The position numbers and the translations under genes were made by a program. From positions 146,001 through 210,000 of the forward strand of contig CANLTZ010000006.1 in NCBI GenBank assembly GCA_947494145.1: a stretch of 64,000 nt of DNA, given 5' to 3'. Positions 44,521 to 52,612 of the stretch are shown here, in pieces. The notes beneath the pieces were generated by a model that was not told the DNA's origin, did not search any database, and worked only from the letters and a program-made list of their open reading frames with translations. Every line of letters starts with the position of its first letter. Position 1 is the first letter of the stretch. The DNA comes from an uncultured Jannaschia sp. Its GTDB lineage: Bacteria > Pseudomonadota > Alphaproteobacteria > Rhodobacterales > Rhodobacteraceae.

Positions 44521-45542
44521 GCCGGAATAGCCGAGGCCCGGCCTTCCAATGTGCCTGCCCGCGCCTCGATATCGCGCAGCCAATCCGGTGTAGGTTCGGG
44601 GAGTGCGCCGTTCAGCACGGTGCGTACCGGCGCCAGTGCCGGGTGTTGCAATTCGCGTTGCAACGCCACCCAAGTCGGTGGGATAAAACGAAGGTAAGTT
44701 GTCCGACCCGAATGCAGGCAAAGCCGGGTGAAGACCTTGCCGATGATACGAAGGGACCGCTGCACCGAACAGACGGCGATGCGGGCGGCGGCGATATCTG
44801 GATCGGTCCCGGTTTGGGTCAAGAAGGTCTCTGTCGCAGCTTTCCGTGCGGCGTCCGATACAGGCCGCCGCGGGTCATGGATAAGCGAGGCCAGATCATA
44901 TTCTGCAGGCCCCAGCATTGCATCTTGAAAATCGAGCAATCCAACGCGCGCCGCGCCTTCGCGGCCAGGCAGCCAGAGCAGGTTTTCGGCGTGGTAATCC
45001 CGATGCACCAGAACCGTGGGCCCAGCTAAGACGCGCGTGACCGTCTCGGTCATCGCCTCAAGGAACGTGGTTCGGCGGTCATGGGCGTCGGGCGCGTACC
45101 AGTCGAACACGGTAGCGGCCAAGTCCGGCATCTGATCGCGATAATCCGGCAGGGGCGGTGGCGTTACATGCTGCAAATGGACGAGCGCTTCGGTCGCCGC
45201 AGCGTATAGCATCGGTTCGTCACCAGGATAGGTCTTCGCGTGGCGGGCCAGCAGGTCGTCGCCCAAGTCTTCCAGCAACAGGAAGCCCTGTTTGGTGTCT
45301 TTTGCCATTATATCTGGGGTTGATAGTCCGTGTCGGTGCAAGCGTTCGCCAAGGCTTACAAAAGGCCGGACATCTTCCCCCGTGGCCGGTGGCGCATCCA
45401 TCAGGATGGCCGTAGCCCCATCCCTGGAAAGGCGCATATAGCGCCTAAGCGATGCATCACCCGCTAGAGGCGCGATCCGCGCGTCGCCCCAACCGGCATT
45501 TTTCAAGAAGGCCATTATCCGGGTGTGACGATCATCGTTCAT
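44517..45542 (-). CDS. amgK: Anomeric MurNAc/GlcNAc kinase (AmgK-like)
   Basis: A 341-residue aminoglycoside-phosphotransferase-fold kinase, expected to put a phosphate on the anomeric carbon of MurNAc. The catalytic loop is VHRDYHAENLLWL, followed by the metal Asp in LLDFQDAMLGP, both hallmarks of the APH fold. The N-terminal lobe has GDASLRRYMRLS. I use ATG 45542, which overlaps tsaE by ATGA; a TTG two codons upstream is less likely. Partner of the downstream MurU-like gene. Confidence 0.88.
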   Translation of the reverse strand: MNDDRHTRIMAFLKNAGWGDARIAPLAGDASLRRYMRLSRDGATAILMDAPPATGEDVRPFVSLGERLHRHGLSTPDIMAKDTKQGFLLLEDLGDDLLARHAKTYPGDEPMLYAAATEALVHLQHVTPPPLPDYRDQMPDLAATVFDWYAPDAHDRRTTFLEAMTETVTRVLAGPTVLVHRDYHAENLLWLPGREGAARVGLLDFQDAMLGPAEYDLASLIHDPRRPVSDAARKAATETFLTQTGTDPDIAAARIAVCSVQRSLRIIGKVFTRLCLHSGRTTYLRFIPPTWVALQRELQHPALAPVRTVLNGALPEPTPDWLRDIEARAGTLEGRASAIPA

Positions 45543-46027
45543 TGGCAAAGTTCCTGCAAAGCGGGGGCGAGATGCGCCTGCATGGGGTCAGGTGCGCGCA
45601 AGGTCATCGTCCGGCCCGTCCGGGGGCCGTGGGCCAAGTCCAGTTGGATTGCGTCCCCTGGTGCCACACCGCCCAACCGTTCGGGCCATTCCACGAGACA
45701 GAGCGCGGTGTGAAACGCTTCCTCCAGCCCAAGTTCCGCGACCTCATCGGGGTCTGACAGGCGATAGAGGTCGGCGTGCCACGTTTCGAAATCACCCGTT
45801 CTGTAGGTCTGGACCAGCGTGTAGGTCGGGGATGGGACATCTTCTGCTGGTTGTCCCGCGTCGCGTTGTAATGTCTGGATAAGCGCGCGGCAGAAGGCCG
45901 TTTTGCCTGCACCCACCGGGCCGCTCAGCAGCAAGATGTCGCCGGTGCCCAGCAGCGGCGCCAGCCGCTGAGCCAGCGCATCCGTCGCGTTCGCGTCCGG
46001 AAGGAAGATGCTTGTCTTGCTGCTCAT
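45539..46027 (-). CDS. tsaE: tRNA threonylcarbamoyladenosine ATPase TsaE
   Basis: A 162-residue P-loop ATPase that works with TsaB and TsaD on t6A in tRNA. Walker A is GPVGAGKTAFCRALI near residue 40, followed by DVPSPTYTLVQTY and then HADLYRLSDPDEVAELGLEEAF. CLVEWPERLG is also a TsaE hallmark. Start at the ATG at 46027 gives the normal length; the longer open frame adds an arbitrary seven residues. Confidence 0.93.
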   Translation of the reverse strand: MSSKTSIFLPDANATDALAQRLAPLLGTGDILLLSGPVGAGKTAFCRALIQTLQRDAGQPAEDVPSPTYTLVQTYRTGDFETWHADLYRLSDPDEVAELGLEEAFHTALCLVEWPERLGGVAPGDAIQLDLAHGPRTGRTMTLRAPDPMQAHLAPALQELCQ

Positions 46028-46109
46028 GCAAGCGGGGGTAGCGCCCAAGCCCTGCGGGACGCAAGGGGCCGCTCAGCCGTGCATGGCCCGAGGTCGGGCG
46101 CAGCAGGGC

Positions 46110-47696
46110 TCAGGCGCGGGCGGTGCGCGCCACGGGGACGCTTTCTGGGGGAGGCATCATCTCGGACACTTCGCTGAATTCCAGCGCCAAACGGCCATTG
46201 ATCATGGGGATCACGCGCATGTTCACTGGCGGACTGTCGTCGCGAAGCAACACTTCGGACCATTCTGTGCGTTCCGATTCTGGACTGCGCGCAAAGGCGC
46301 GCAGATCGCCCCAGACAGAGCTTGGACGGCAGAGTGTCTTCCAAAAGGCCGTGCATCCATCCAGTGTCGAGGGCAGTCTTGCCGCATCCTCCGCACCTTC
46401 GGGCAGCCAGATTGTCTGCGCGGCGTCATTCGCCGTGCTCAGCATGCCATTGGGCTCGAAAGCCACTAGGCCGGTCTGTAGTTGATCGAGAAGACCCGAC
46501 ATCGTCTCTCGCTCTTCGCGGTGAGTGCGGTCCGCCCGGATTTCGGCTGAAACATCCTCCAGCATCAGTGAAATCGCGCCATCGCTTTGCGGCCTGAGAG
46601 ACACGCGATAGGTGGCGCCTGACGGTAAGGTCCAGGTCTCGGCGTGGGGCGCGGTCTCGCCATTCTGACCCAAGCCCGTCAGCCCATCGCGCCAGGCCTT
46701 GTAATCCCGTGGCTCAGGCAATTTCTTGAGATCGCGCAGCGCGTCGAGCACATCGGCCATGAGCGGCCGCCGCGACAGCCAAGCCCCATCAAGCCCCGTC
46801 ATGTCCAAAAGGGCGGGGTTGAACAGCGCAAGCTGCCCATTGCGATCAAAAATCGCGAGACCGGTGGGCAGGAAAGCGAATGTCTTTGTGAGTGTCTGAA
46901 TGAATGTCCTGAGCGAGTCCTCGGCCTTGATGACGGCATCCAGTGAATGGGCATGGATATGGCGCAGCCCGTCGGGGCCCCGCGGCGTAGCAGTCACCTC
47001 GTACCAAAGGTCTTGGCCCTTCAAGTCCCGCACTTGCCTGCGGAACGTGCCGTCACGTGCCTCATCATCGGGAAACAGCACTTGTAGTGGCCAACCCTGC
47101 GCTGCATCGGGGCCAGCGCACCGCCCCACTAGGTCGATATAGCCCGCATTGGACCAAACCACGCGGCCCGTGTCGTCCACAGCCCAGCTCAAGCTCGGGT
47201 TTGTGTCGCCGGACCGGGCGAGCAGTTCGATCTCGCTTTCCATGGCATGGAGCGCAGGCAAGTCGATCCGCACAGAGCTCTGTTCCGCGTCGGCTGACGC
47301 AACCGTCACGCGGATGTCTTCGCCATCGCGTAAACCCAAAACAAGGATACGGTCGCGCCCAAGCTGTCCTTCAAGCCGCATCGGGCGGCCATTGCTACGC
47401 AACGCTTCGAATGCAGCGACTGCGCCGTCGGCCACGTCTGTGAGTGAATCGATCAAGTCATCCCAGGCCGCAAGATGGTTGATCGGTGTCGGTAGCAAGA
47501 AAGACACGTTTTCGGAGTGTTCAATCAGATAGCCATGCCGAAATCGAAATTGCCGCGGCTCGGCCCGGATATCCGTATCACCAAGCACGACTTGACCGCG
47601 GCCCCGCGGCGCAAGCCACAGCACCGCCAAAAGGGCCCCGATCCCGGCAAGCACACCGCCCACCAGCGGAAAAAGCATCTGAACGAAAGCCGTCAT
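46110..47696 (-). CDS. PAS-domain membrane protein without kinase domain
   Basis: A 528-residue protein with one N-terminal transmembrane helix (about residues 5-28). Several PAS-like units follow: one near 165-260 (SWAVDDTGRVVWSNAGYIDLVG), one near 270-390 (IFDRNGQLALFNPALLDMTGL), and a weaker one near 400-470 (GLVAFEPNGMLSTANDAAQ). The end lacks a histidine-kinase H-box and ATPase. It therefore looks like a signalling scaffold or degraded sensor. A CtrA-type box lies upstream. Found next to tsaE on the same strand, with an 82-base gap. Confidence 0.75.
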   Translation of the reverse strand: MTAFVQMLFPLVGGVLAGIGALLAVLWLAPRGRGQVVLGDTDIRAEPRQFRFRHGYLIEHSENVSFLLPTPINHLAAWDDLIDSLTDVADGAVAAFEALRSNGRPMRLEGQLGRDRILVLGLRDGEDIRVTVASADAEQSSVRIDLPALHAMESEIELLARSGDTNPSLSWAVDDTGRVVWSNAGYIDLVGRCAGPDAAQGWPLQVLFPDDEARDGTFRRQVRDLKGQDLWYEVTATPRGPDGLRHIHAHSLDAVIKAEDSLRTFIQTLTKTFAFLPTGLAIFDRNGQLALFNPALLDMTGLDGAWLSRRPLMADVLDALRDLKKLPEPRDYKAWRDGLTGLGQNGETAPHAETWTLPSGATYRVSLRPQSDGAISLMLEDVSAEIRADRTHREERETMSGLLDQLQTGLVAFEPNGMLSTANDAAQTIWLPEGAEDAARLPSTLDGCTAFWKTLCRPSSVWGDLRAFARSPESERTEWSEVLLRDDSPPVNMRVIPMINGRLALEFSEVSEMMPPPESVPVARTARA

Positions 47697-47742
47697 CTGG
47701 CGCCCTTCTCACGATTTCACCGCAACCATGGCGCGATTCGCA

Positions 47743-47757
47743 TTAACGTATCGTTAA
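47743..47757. promoter_or_regulatory. Candidate CtrA box
   Basis: TTAA, seven bases, TTAA (and a following C) matches the CtrA consensus TTAA-N7-TTAAC exactly. It also reads as the perfect palindrome TTAACG-TAT-CGTTAA. It is centred about 54 bases upstream of the PAS protein start and downstream of the regB stop, so it most likely controls the PAS gene. Confidence 0.55.
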
Positions 47758-47764
47758 CGACCCG

Positions 47765-49174
47765 TTAGGCAATTGGAGCGTTCTGCCCCAGCGGTTCCCC
47801 TTCCGGTACGGCCAACGCAGTGCGCGGCCACGTCACCTCCGCGATGGCGCCGCTCCTCTCGATCCCGGCGCGTCTGCGTCCAGGGCGAGAGCCGTTGGCA
47901 AAGGACACCGTGGCCCCGGTCCGCTCCAGCAGGGTCTTGGCGATGAATAGCCCAAGTCCCATACCATCATAGCCCCGGCGTTGCCTGCTGCGCAAAAACG
48001 GGTCGCCCAGGCGCGGGATCACTTCGGGTAGAAAGCCGGGCCCGTCATCGATGACGCGCAGCACGATCTGACCGTCGGACCAACGCCCGTCGACCCAGAC
48101 TTTCTGGTCCGCGAAATCGACCGCATTCTGAATAAGGTTGCGCAACCCATGGATGATTTCGGGCGCGCGCCTGACAACGGGTCTGCGACCGCCATCTGCA
48201 TCGATTGGCTTGAAATCGTAGGCGATTTCCACACCCCGATCCTCGTGGGGTTCGGCGGCTTCGCGGAGAACTGTCTCTAACGGGGCGGACCGGACCTGCA
48301 GGTCGCTTTTGCCCGCGCGCCCCATGGACCGCAGAATATCGCGGCATCGGTCGGCCTGACTGCGGATCAACAGAGCGTCTTCTAGCAAATCCGGGCGGTC
48401 CGCCAGTTCTTCCGCCAACTCCCCCGAGACCAGTTTGATCGTGGCCAAAGGCGTGCCCAGCTCATGGGCGGCGGCGGCCACCACGCCCCCCAGATCCTGC
48501 AACTTCTGCTCACGGGCCAGGGCCGTCTGCGTGGCCAGAAGCGCCTTGGACATCCCCTCGGTTTCTTTCGTCAGACGGAAGGCGAAGCCGGACAGAAACA
48601 GCATGCCCACCACGATGGCCGCCCAGAACCCGACCACGAAGAGCCGCGGCAATTCCAGCAGCGTGCCGTCGGCCATCATCAACGGCAGATGGTATCCCCC
48701 CAAAAGCGACACCAGCACCAGCGCGATGCCAGCCAGCGTCAGCGTGGCCCGCAGGGTCAGCGCCGTGGCCGAGATCGTCACCGGCGCCAGAAACAGCAGC
48801 GCGAACGGGTTATTGAGGCCCCCGGTCAGAAACAGCAGCGACGCCAGTTGCAGTAGGTCGAACAGCAAAAACCCAAAGGCGGGCCGCTCGGGCAGGCGAG
48901 TGTTCGGCGGGTAGACCGTCATCGCGATCAGGTTGGCGATCACCGCCGCGCCAATGGCCAGAAAGCAAAAGCCAAGGGCAAGCGATAGCGACAGGGCCAG
49001 CGATGCCCCCACCACTGTCAGCGTCTGGCCCAGGATGGCCAGCCAGCGCAGGTTCACAAGCGTGCCGAGCCGGACCTGCGGGGCCGCCGTTTCTGGCGGC
49101 AACAGGGTCCGGGTGGGTTGTGTTGGCATGGCGCGCAGGGCTCCGTCAATTTGACCCCTGAAAGATCGCCCCAT
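47765..49174 (-). CDS. regB: Redox sensor histidine kinase RegB/PrrB
   Basis: A 469-residue membrane kinase of the RegB family that responds to the redox state of the respiratory chain. About six transmembrane helices lie in residues 30-200, with the quinone-binding-type loop LTGGLNNPFALLFLAPVTIS. The H-box is AAAHELGTPLATIK with His237. The redox-active Cys277 is in QADRCRDILRSMGRAGK. The C-terminal ATPase keeps GLRNLIQNAVDFA and GYDGMGLGLFIAKTLLER. I start at ATG 49174 because AGGGAGAT sits directly upstream. It diverges from regA across 37 bases. Confidence 0.93.
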   Translation of the reverse strand: MGRSFRGQIDGALRAMPTQPTRTLLPPETAAPQVRLGTLVNLRWLAILGQTLTVVGASLALSLSLALGFCFLAIGAAVIANLIAMTVYPPNTRLPERPAFGFLLFDLLQLASLLFLTGGLNNPFALLFLAPVTISATALTLRATLTLAGIALVLVSLLGGYHLPLMMADGTLLELPRLFVVGFWAAIVVGMLFLSGFAFRLTKETEGMSKALLATQTALAREQKLQDLGGVVAAAAHELGTPLATIKLVSGELAEELADRPDLLEDALLIRSQADRCRDILRSMGRAGKSDLQVRSAPLETVLREAAEPHEDRGVEIAYDFKPIDADGGRRPVVRRAPEIIHGLRNLIQNAVDFADQKVWVDGRWSDGQIVLRVIDDGPGFLPEVIPRLGDPFLRSRQRRGYDGMGLGLFIAKTLLERTGATVSFANGSRPGRRRAGIERSGAIAEVTWPRTALAVPEGEPLGQNAPIA

Positions 49175-49211
49175 ATCTCCCTTAGGACAAGGGTCGCAGG
49201 AGAGAGACCGA

Positions 49212-49763
49212 ATGCTTGAGACCATGAGCGATATCGGACCGGACAAATCGCTTTTGCTGGTTGACGACGATGAGCCGTTTCTGCGGCGCCTGGAACGGGC
49301 GATGGCCAAGCGCGGCTTCGAGGTGGAAGCCGCGGGTTCCGTCGCCGAGGGAATCGCCAGCGCCACCGCCCGGCCATCGGCTTACGCCGTGATCGACCTA
49401 CGGCTTGAAGACGGCAACGGGCTCGATGTGGTGGAGCGGCTCCGCGAAAAGCGCCCTGATGCGCGCATCGTCGTGCTGACGGGCTATGGGGCCATAGCGA
49501 CCGCCGTGGCCGCCGTGAAGATCGGTGCCACCGACTATCTGTCGAAACCCGCGGATGCCAATGACATCACCAATGCGCTTCTTTGCAAGGAAGACGACCT
49601 GCCGCCGCCGCCGGAAAACCCGATGTCGGCGGATCGCGTGCGGTGGGAGCATATCCAGCGCGTCTATGAGCTGTGCGACCGCAACGTGTCGGAGACGGCG
49701 CGGCGGCTGAACATGCACCGCCGGACGTTGCAGCGTATCCTCGCCAAGCGTTCGCCCCGTTAG
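49212..49763 (+). CDS. regA: Redox response regulator RegA/PrrA
   Basis: A 183-residue response regulator with a receiver domain (phosphorylated Asp62 in VIDLRLEDGNG; LLLVDDDEPFLRRLE at the start, TGYGAIATAV with the Thr and KPA with the Lys). A linker PPPPENP and a Fis-type helix-turn-helix follow (RNVSETARRLNMHRRTLQRILAKRSPR, in outline). These are the exact RegA features. It is the global regulator for energy generation, CO2 and N2 fixation and photosynthesis genes in this group. The gene starts at 49212 with AGGAGAGAG upstream. Confidence 0.95.
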   Translation: MLETMSDIGPDKSLLLVDDDEPFLRRLERAMAKRGFEVEAAGSVAEGIASATARPSAYAVIDLRLEDGNGLDVVERLREKRPDARIVVLTGYGAIATAVAAVKIGATDYLSKPADANDITNALLCKEDDLPPPPENPMSADRVRWEHIQRVYELCDRNVSETARRLNMHRRTLQRILAKRSPR

Positions 49764-49771
49764 TTCGGGGC
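49754..49771 (+). terminator. Weak hairpin at the regA stop
   Basis: GCCCCG-TTAGTT-CGGGGC is a perfect 6-bp stem that spans the regA stop codon. No T-run follows, so it is probably a weak attenuator or stabiliser of the regA 3' end. Confidence 0.35.
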
Positions 49772-49779
49772 GGCAAGCC

Positions 49780-50196
49780 GTGACGGAAGGCTATTTGCAA
49801 GTCGTCCCCATCGGAGGGCGCGTTGATCTCTCTCGACATCTTCGGGCTTTAGGACGGTGGCGCGTGGCGCTAGTCCCGCTTGTTGCTGCCATCTGCCTGG
49901 CTGCCTGCACCTCGTCCGAGCCGCCGGAACCGCTCTCCCCCTACCAGCTTGCGCCCGCTCCGGGCGGGCTTGATGTGGTCGGCTCTGGCGGGCGCGAAAT
50001 CGGGTTCGGTCGCGCTCAGCTGGGTGTGCTCCAATCCATCGCGCGCATTGAAGGCGTAGCCCCGCGCCAAGTGCCCTGCGGTCCGGGGCAGGAGGCTTAC
50101 GCCACCGATAGCGGTTTGCGTCTTGTCTTCGAAGACCAGCGTTTCGTGGGCTGGGGTAGCATGTCGGACCGGGCTGGTCGCACCTGCCTGGCCTGA
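49780..50196 (+). CDS. Small lipoprotein of unknown function
   Basis: The frame encodes a lipoprotein-like chain: a hydrophobic stretch VALVPLVAAICLAAC with a LAAC lipobox, then a proline-rich linker and a 100-residue body containing AQLGVLQSIARIEGVAP, two cysteines that could pair, and GLRLVFEDQRFVGWG. The GTG at 49780 would give 28 residues before the hydrophobic core, long for a lipoprotein. A second GTG at 49864, after AGGACGG, is possible but leaves no positive charge before the core. I kept the longer frame. It follows regA by 17 bases on the same strand. Confidence 0.65.
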   Translation: MTEGYLQVVPIGGRVDLSRHLRALGRWRVALVPLVAAICLAACTSSEPPEPLSPYQLAPAPGGLDVVGSGGREIGFGRAQLGVLQSIARIEGVAPRQVPCGPGQEAYATDSGLRLVFEDQRFVGWGSMSDRAGRTCLA

Positions 50197-50205
50197 CGCG
50201 GGAGT

Positions 50206-50697
50206 CTACTTCTTCGCGCCTGCCACCGGGTGTTCAATGGCTGAATGGTCGACCAACTCATAGGGCTGGCCCACATTGCGGAAGATGCGCTTTTGCTTGC
50301 GCGGGTAATCCCCCACGTCATGGGGCAGCCGCTGCCCGATCACCAGAAGGCGCAGCACCTCACTTCCGGTGTTCACGATAGTATGGGCCAAGCCACCCGC
50401 GCGGTAGCCGATGAAGTCCCCCGGCCCGATGGCGACCTCTTCTTCCCCGATCGTCGCAGTGGCTGTGCCTGCGAGAACGTAAATCGCCTCATCTTCGTGA
50501 TGATGCACATGGTACTCGGTCGTCTCACGGCCTGGATCGACTTCTATCAGATGGATGCCCAGGCCCGTCAGACCGGTCATATCGCCAAGCGATAGGTTTC
50601 GCCGCTTGGCGTTGTCATTCAGAAAATGCGTCTTCGCCAACGGCTCTGCCGCCGCGATGTCATCTGCCGTCAGGTGGTATGTGTCGCCCATCTTCAT
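50206..50697 (-). CDS. Cupin-domain protein
   Basis: A 164-residue protein with one cupin fold. Metal ligands lie in HVHHHEDEAIYVLAGTATATIGEEEVAIGPGDFIGY in outline (two or three His and Glu of motif 1, then the second motif), with HTIVNTGSEVLRLLVIG as motif 2. The C-terminal RIFRNVGQPYELVDHSAIEHP is not a common domain. Three ATGs cluster at 50703, 50697 and 50691; 50697 overlaps the upstream stop as ATGA, so I use that. Substrate unknown. Confidence 0.75.
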   Translation of the reverse strand: MKMGDTYHLTADDIAAAEPLAKTHFLNDNAKRRNLSLGDMTGLTGLGIHLIEVDPGRETTEYHVHHHEDEAIYVLAGTATATIGEEEVAIGPGDFIGYRAGGLAHTIVNTGSEVLRLLVIGQRLPHDVGDYPRKQKRIFRNVGQPYELVDHSAIEHPVAGAKK

Positions 50698-51098
50698 CCC
50701 CATTGAAACGTGCGCGCGGCCCAAACGCCCAGGGCCGCGACCGCGCCTGTCAGGATTGCGCCCCAGCTCGTATCCACGGCGACCATGGTCCAGCTCCACC
50801 CCTTGAGGGTCGCCATGTTGGTGAATTCATAGGTCCCGTAAGCCATGGCCCCCAAGATCGCACCGTTAAGCGCCGCCTGCATGATCGAGCCGTCGCGCAA
50901 GGCGGGAAGGCTCACCAGCCAGACGATACCCGCGATATAGAACAGGTAGAACACCGCAGCGGGCGCGAAGTTGATAGGGCTTTGGAGCAATTCGCCCACA
51001 TGTCGCTCGAACAGGGGCTTCATAACGGTTGTCAAAACGATGGCGTCGATGATCGCGAAAGCCGCGAGCGACGTGAGATAGATGGGGATATGCGGCAT
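50694..51098 (-). CDS. DUF2177 membrane protein
   Basis: A 134-residue inner-membrane protein with four hydrophobic helices. Typical family traits are IIDAIVLTTVMKPLFERHVGELL, the NFAPAAVFYLFYIAGIVWL helix, GAILGAMAYGTYEFTNMATLKGW, and DTSWGAILTGAVAALG. The family's function is not established. ATGA overlap with the cupin gene and an 11-base gap after the GNAT gene suggest one transcript. Confidence 0.82.
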   Translation of the reverse strand: MPHIPIYLTSLAAFAIIDAIVLTTVMKPLFERHVGELLQSPINFAPAAVFYLFYIAGIVWLVSLPALRDGSIMQAALNGAILGAMAYGTYEFTNMATLKGWSWTMVAVDTSWGAILTGAVAALGVWAARTFQWG

Positions 51099-51109
51099 GG
51101 GGCTTCCGG

Positions 51110-51526
51110 TCAGGGGCTAAGGGTCAGGACGACCTTATCGGCGTCCGGTTGGCGGGCTAGGCGTTCGAACCCGCGGGACTGATAATAGGACAGGCCTGCC
51201 GCGTTGTCCCGCGCTACGACGGCCCGGATGCGGGGGATACTGCGGGCTTTCGCAGCTTTGCGGGTGGCATCGAACAGTCGGGCGGCAATCACCACTTCCT
51301 GTGCGTCGGGCGCAGTAAAGGTCGAAACCTCGTGCCCCGCATCCAGCCGTTGCAGGCCCAGCAAGTCGCCATCGCGCTCGGCCACGTGCCAGATATCGTC
51401 GGCGGCCAGCCAGTTGCGTAGCGTGTCCCCGGTGACGGTCTGCCCGGTCAGCCGGGTCAATAACGCGGCCATGGCCCCGGCATCGAAGGGCCGGGCCACA
51501 CGGATATGAAGCGGCTGGCCGGCCAC
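51110..51526 (-). CDS. GNAT-family N-acetyltransferase
   Basis: A 138-residue GNAT protein. It opens IRVARPFDAGAMAALLTRLTGQ, has RDGDLLGLQRLDAG in the second strand region, and ends with ARDNAAGLSYYQSRGFERLARQPDA, the common acetyl-CoA-binding tail. The central acetyl-CoA loop is not a textbook Q/RxxGxG/A. Begins with GTG at 51526 directly after the stop of the HD-domain gene. Acceptor unknown. Confidence 0.75.
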   Translation of the reverse strand: MAGQPLHIRVARPFDAGAMAALLTRLTGQTVTGDTLRNWLAADDIWHVAERDGDLLGLQRLDAGHEVSTFTAPDAQEVVIAARLFDATRKAAKARSIPRIRAVVARDNAAGLSYYQSRGFERLARQPDADKVVLTLSP

Positions 51527-52135
51527 CTAGCGGTCGCAGGCGGTCAGCAATTCCGCGTGGCGGGCCAGGAAGGCGGCACGTGCCTCGGCCGGGGGGCGCA
51601 GGGTCAGGTGAAGCCCGCGCAGCAGGGCCCGGTCGGGCGGGCCGAAGAAACGGTCGGCCTCGGCCTCTGAGAAGCCAGCAAGATGGACGGCTTCCAGCCA
51701 GGCCGAGATCTTGTCGGCCTTCTTGATCCGCCGCTTCAATGTCTTGTTGGTGTTCGCAGGCAGACCAAAGCGCAGGTGAATGGCCGCCTGCAACCGGTCA
51801 TCCAGCGCGCCGTAATCGGGACCCACCGCCGTCTTCACGGGTGAAATCATGTCGCCGATCACGTATTCCGGGGCGTCGTGCAGCAAAGCCGTCAGTCGGT
51901 CGGCGGCTGGTGCGTCTGGATGCAGGCGAACGAAGATGTCATCCACCAGCAGCGAGTGTTCGGCCACGGAATAGGGCCAATCGCCCTTCGTCTGCCCGTT
52001 CCAGCGCGCCACAAAGGCGAGGCCGTGGGCGATATCCTCGATCTCGATATCCACTGGTGTCGGGTCCAGCAGGTCCAGTCGTCGGCCCGACAGCATGCGC
52101 TGCCAGGCGCGGGGTTGGGTGCGCGGCGCTCTCAT
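51527..52135 (-). CDS. HD-domain phosphohydrolase (YfbR-like)
   Basis: A 202-residue HD protein. The metal site is visible as WPYSVAEHSLLVDDIF (first His), LTALLHDAPEYVIGDMISPVK (His-Asp) and IKKADKISAWLEAVHLAG (last Asp). It resembles the 5'-nucleotidase YfbR group, which is also about 200 residues, but identity is uncertain. It lies first in the minus-strand run 52.1 to 50.2 kb. Confidence 0.75.
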   Translation of the reverse strand: MRAPRTQPRAWQRMLSGRRLDLLDPTPVDIEIEDIAHGLAFVARWNGQTKGDWPYSVAEHSLLVDDIFVRLHPDAPAADRLTALLHDAPEYVIGDMISPVKTAVGPDYGALDDRLQAAIHLRFGLPANTNKTLKRRIKKADKISAWLEAVHLAGFSEAEADRFFGPPDRALLRGLHLTLRPPAEARAAFLARHAELLTACDR

Positions 52136-52255
52136 GGCTCTCTCTTAGTCGTGAAGAAGTGTTGTGCAAAGAAGTCCGGGTACCGGGGTTAGGGTCTTGG
52201 CCATGGGGGGCCTTAGAACGGCGCCACGGGCGCCCCGAACCAGCGGAGCCTATCC

Positions 52256-52555
52256 ATGCGCCGAACCCTCATCCTCAGCACGGTCGCCCTTGCGCTCGGC
52301 ACGGCCGCCAACGCGCAGAACAATTGCGGCCCGCGCGATCAGGTCATCAACCGCCTATCTGCCAATTTTGGTGAAGTCTTTTCAGGCGGCGGCTTGCAAA
52401 ACGACAGCGCGGTCTTCGAGGTTTGGATATCCGAGGATGAAAGCACCTGGACCATCTTGATGACCCGTCCCGATGGGATGTCCTGCATCATGGCCGCGGG
52501 CACCGATTGGCTGCCCGCTTTGGCCAGTCAGCAAGTGAAGGGCGTGCCGTCCTGA
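52256..52555 (+). CDS. Small secreted protein of unknown function
   Basis: A 99-residue protein with a signal peptide (RRTLILSTVALALGTAANAQ). The mature 79 residues contain two cysteines (NNCGPRD and MSCIMAAG) that could form a disulphide, and a FEVWISEDESTWTILMTRPDG strand pair. A CGGAG site precedes the ATG. Similar short periplasmic proteins occur in Rhodobacteraceae, without known roles. Confidence 0.7.
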   Translation: MRRTLILSTVALALGTAANAQNNCGPRDQVINRLSANFGEVFSGGGLQNDSAVFEVWISEDESTWTILMTRPDGMSCIMAAGTDWLPALASQQVKGVPS

Positions 52556-52612
52556 CTGGCTTATGCTCCAAGTTGGTCCGCGCGGCAGAACACGTCTGCT
52601 TGCATGCAGCGC

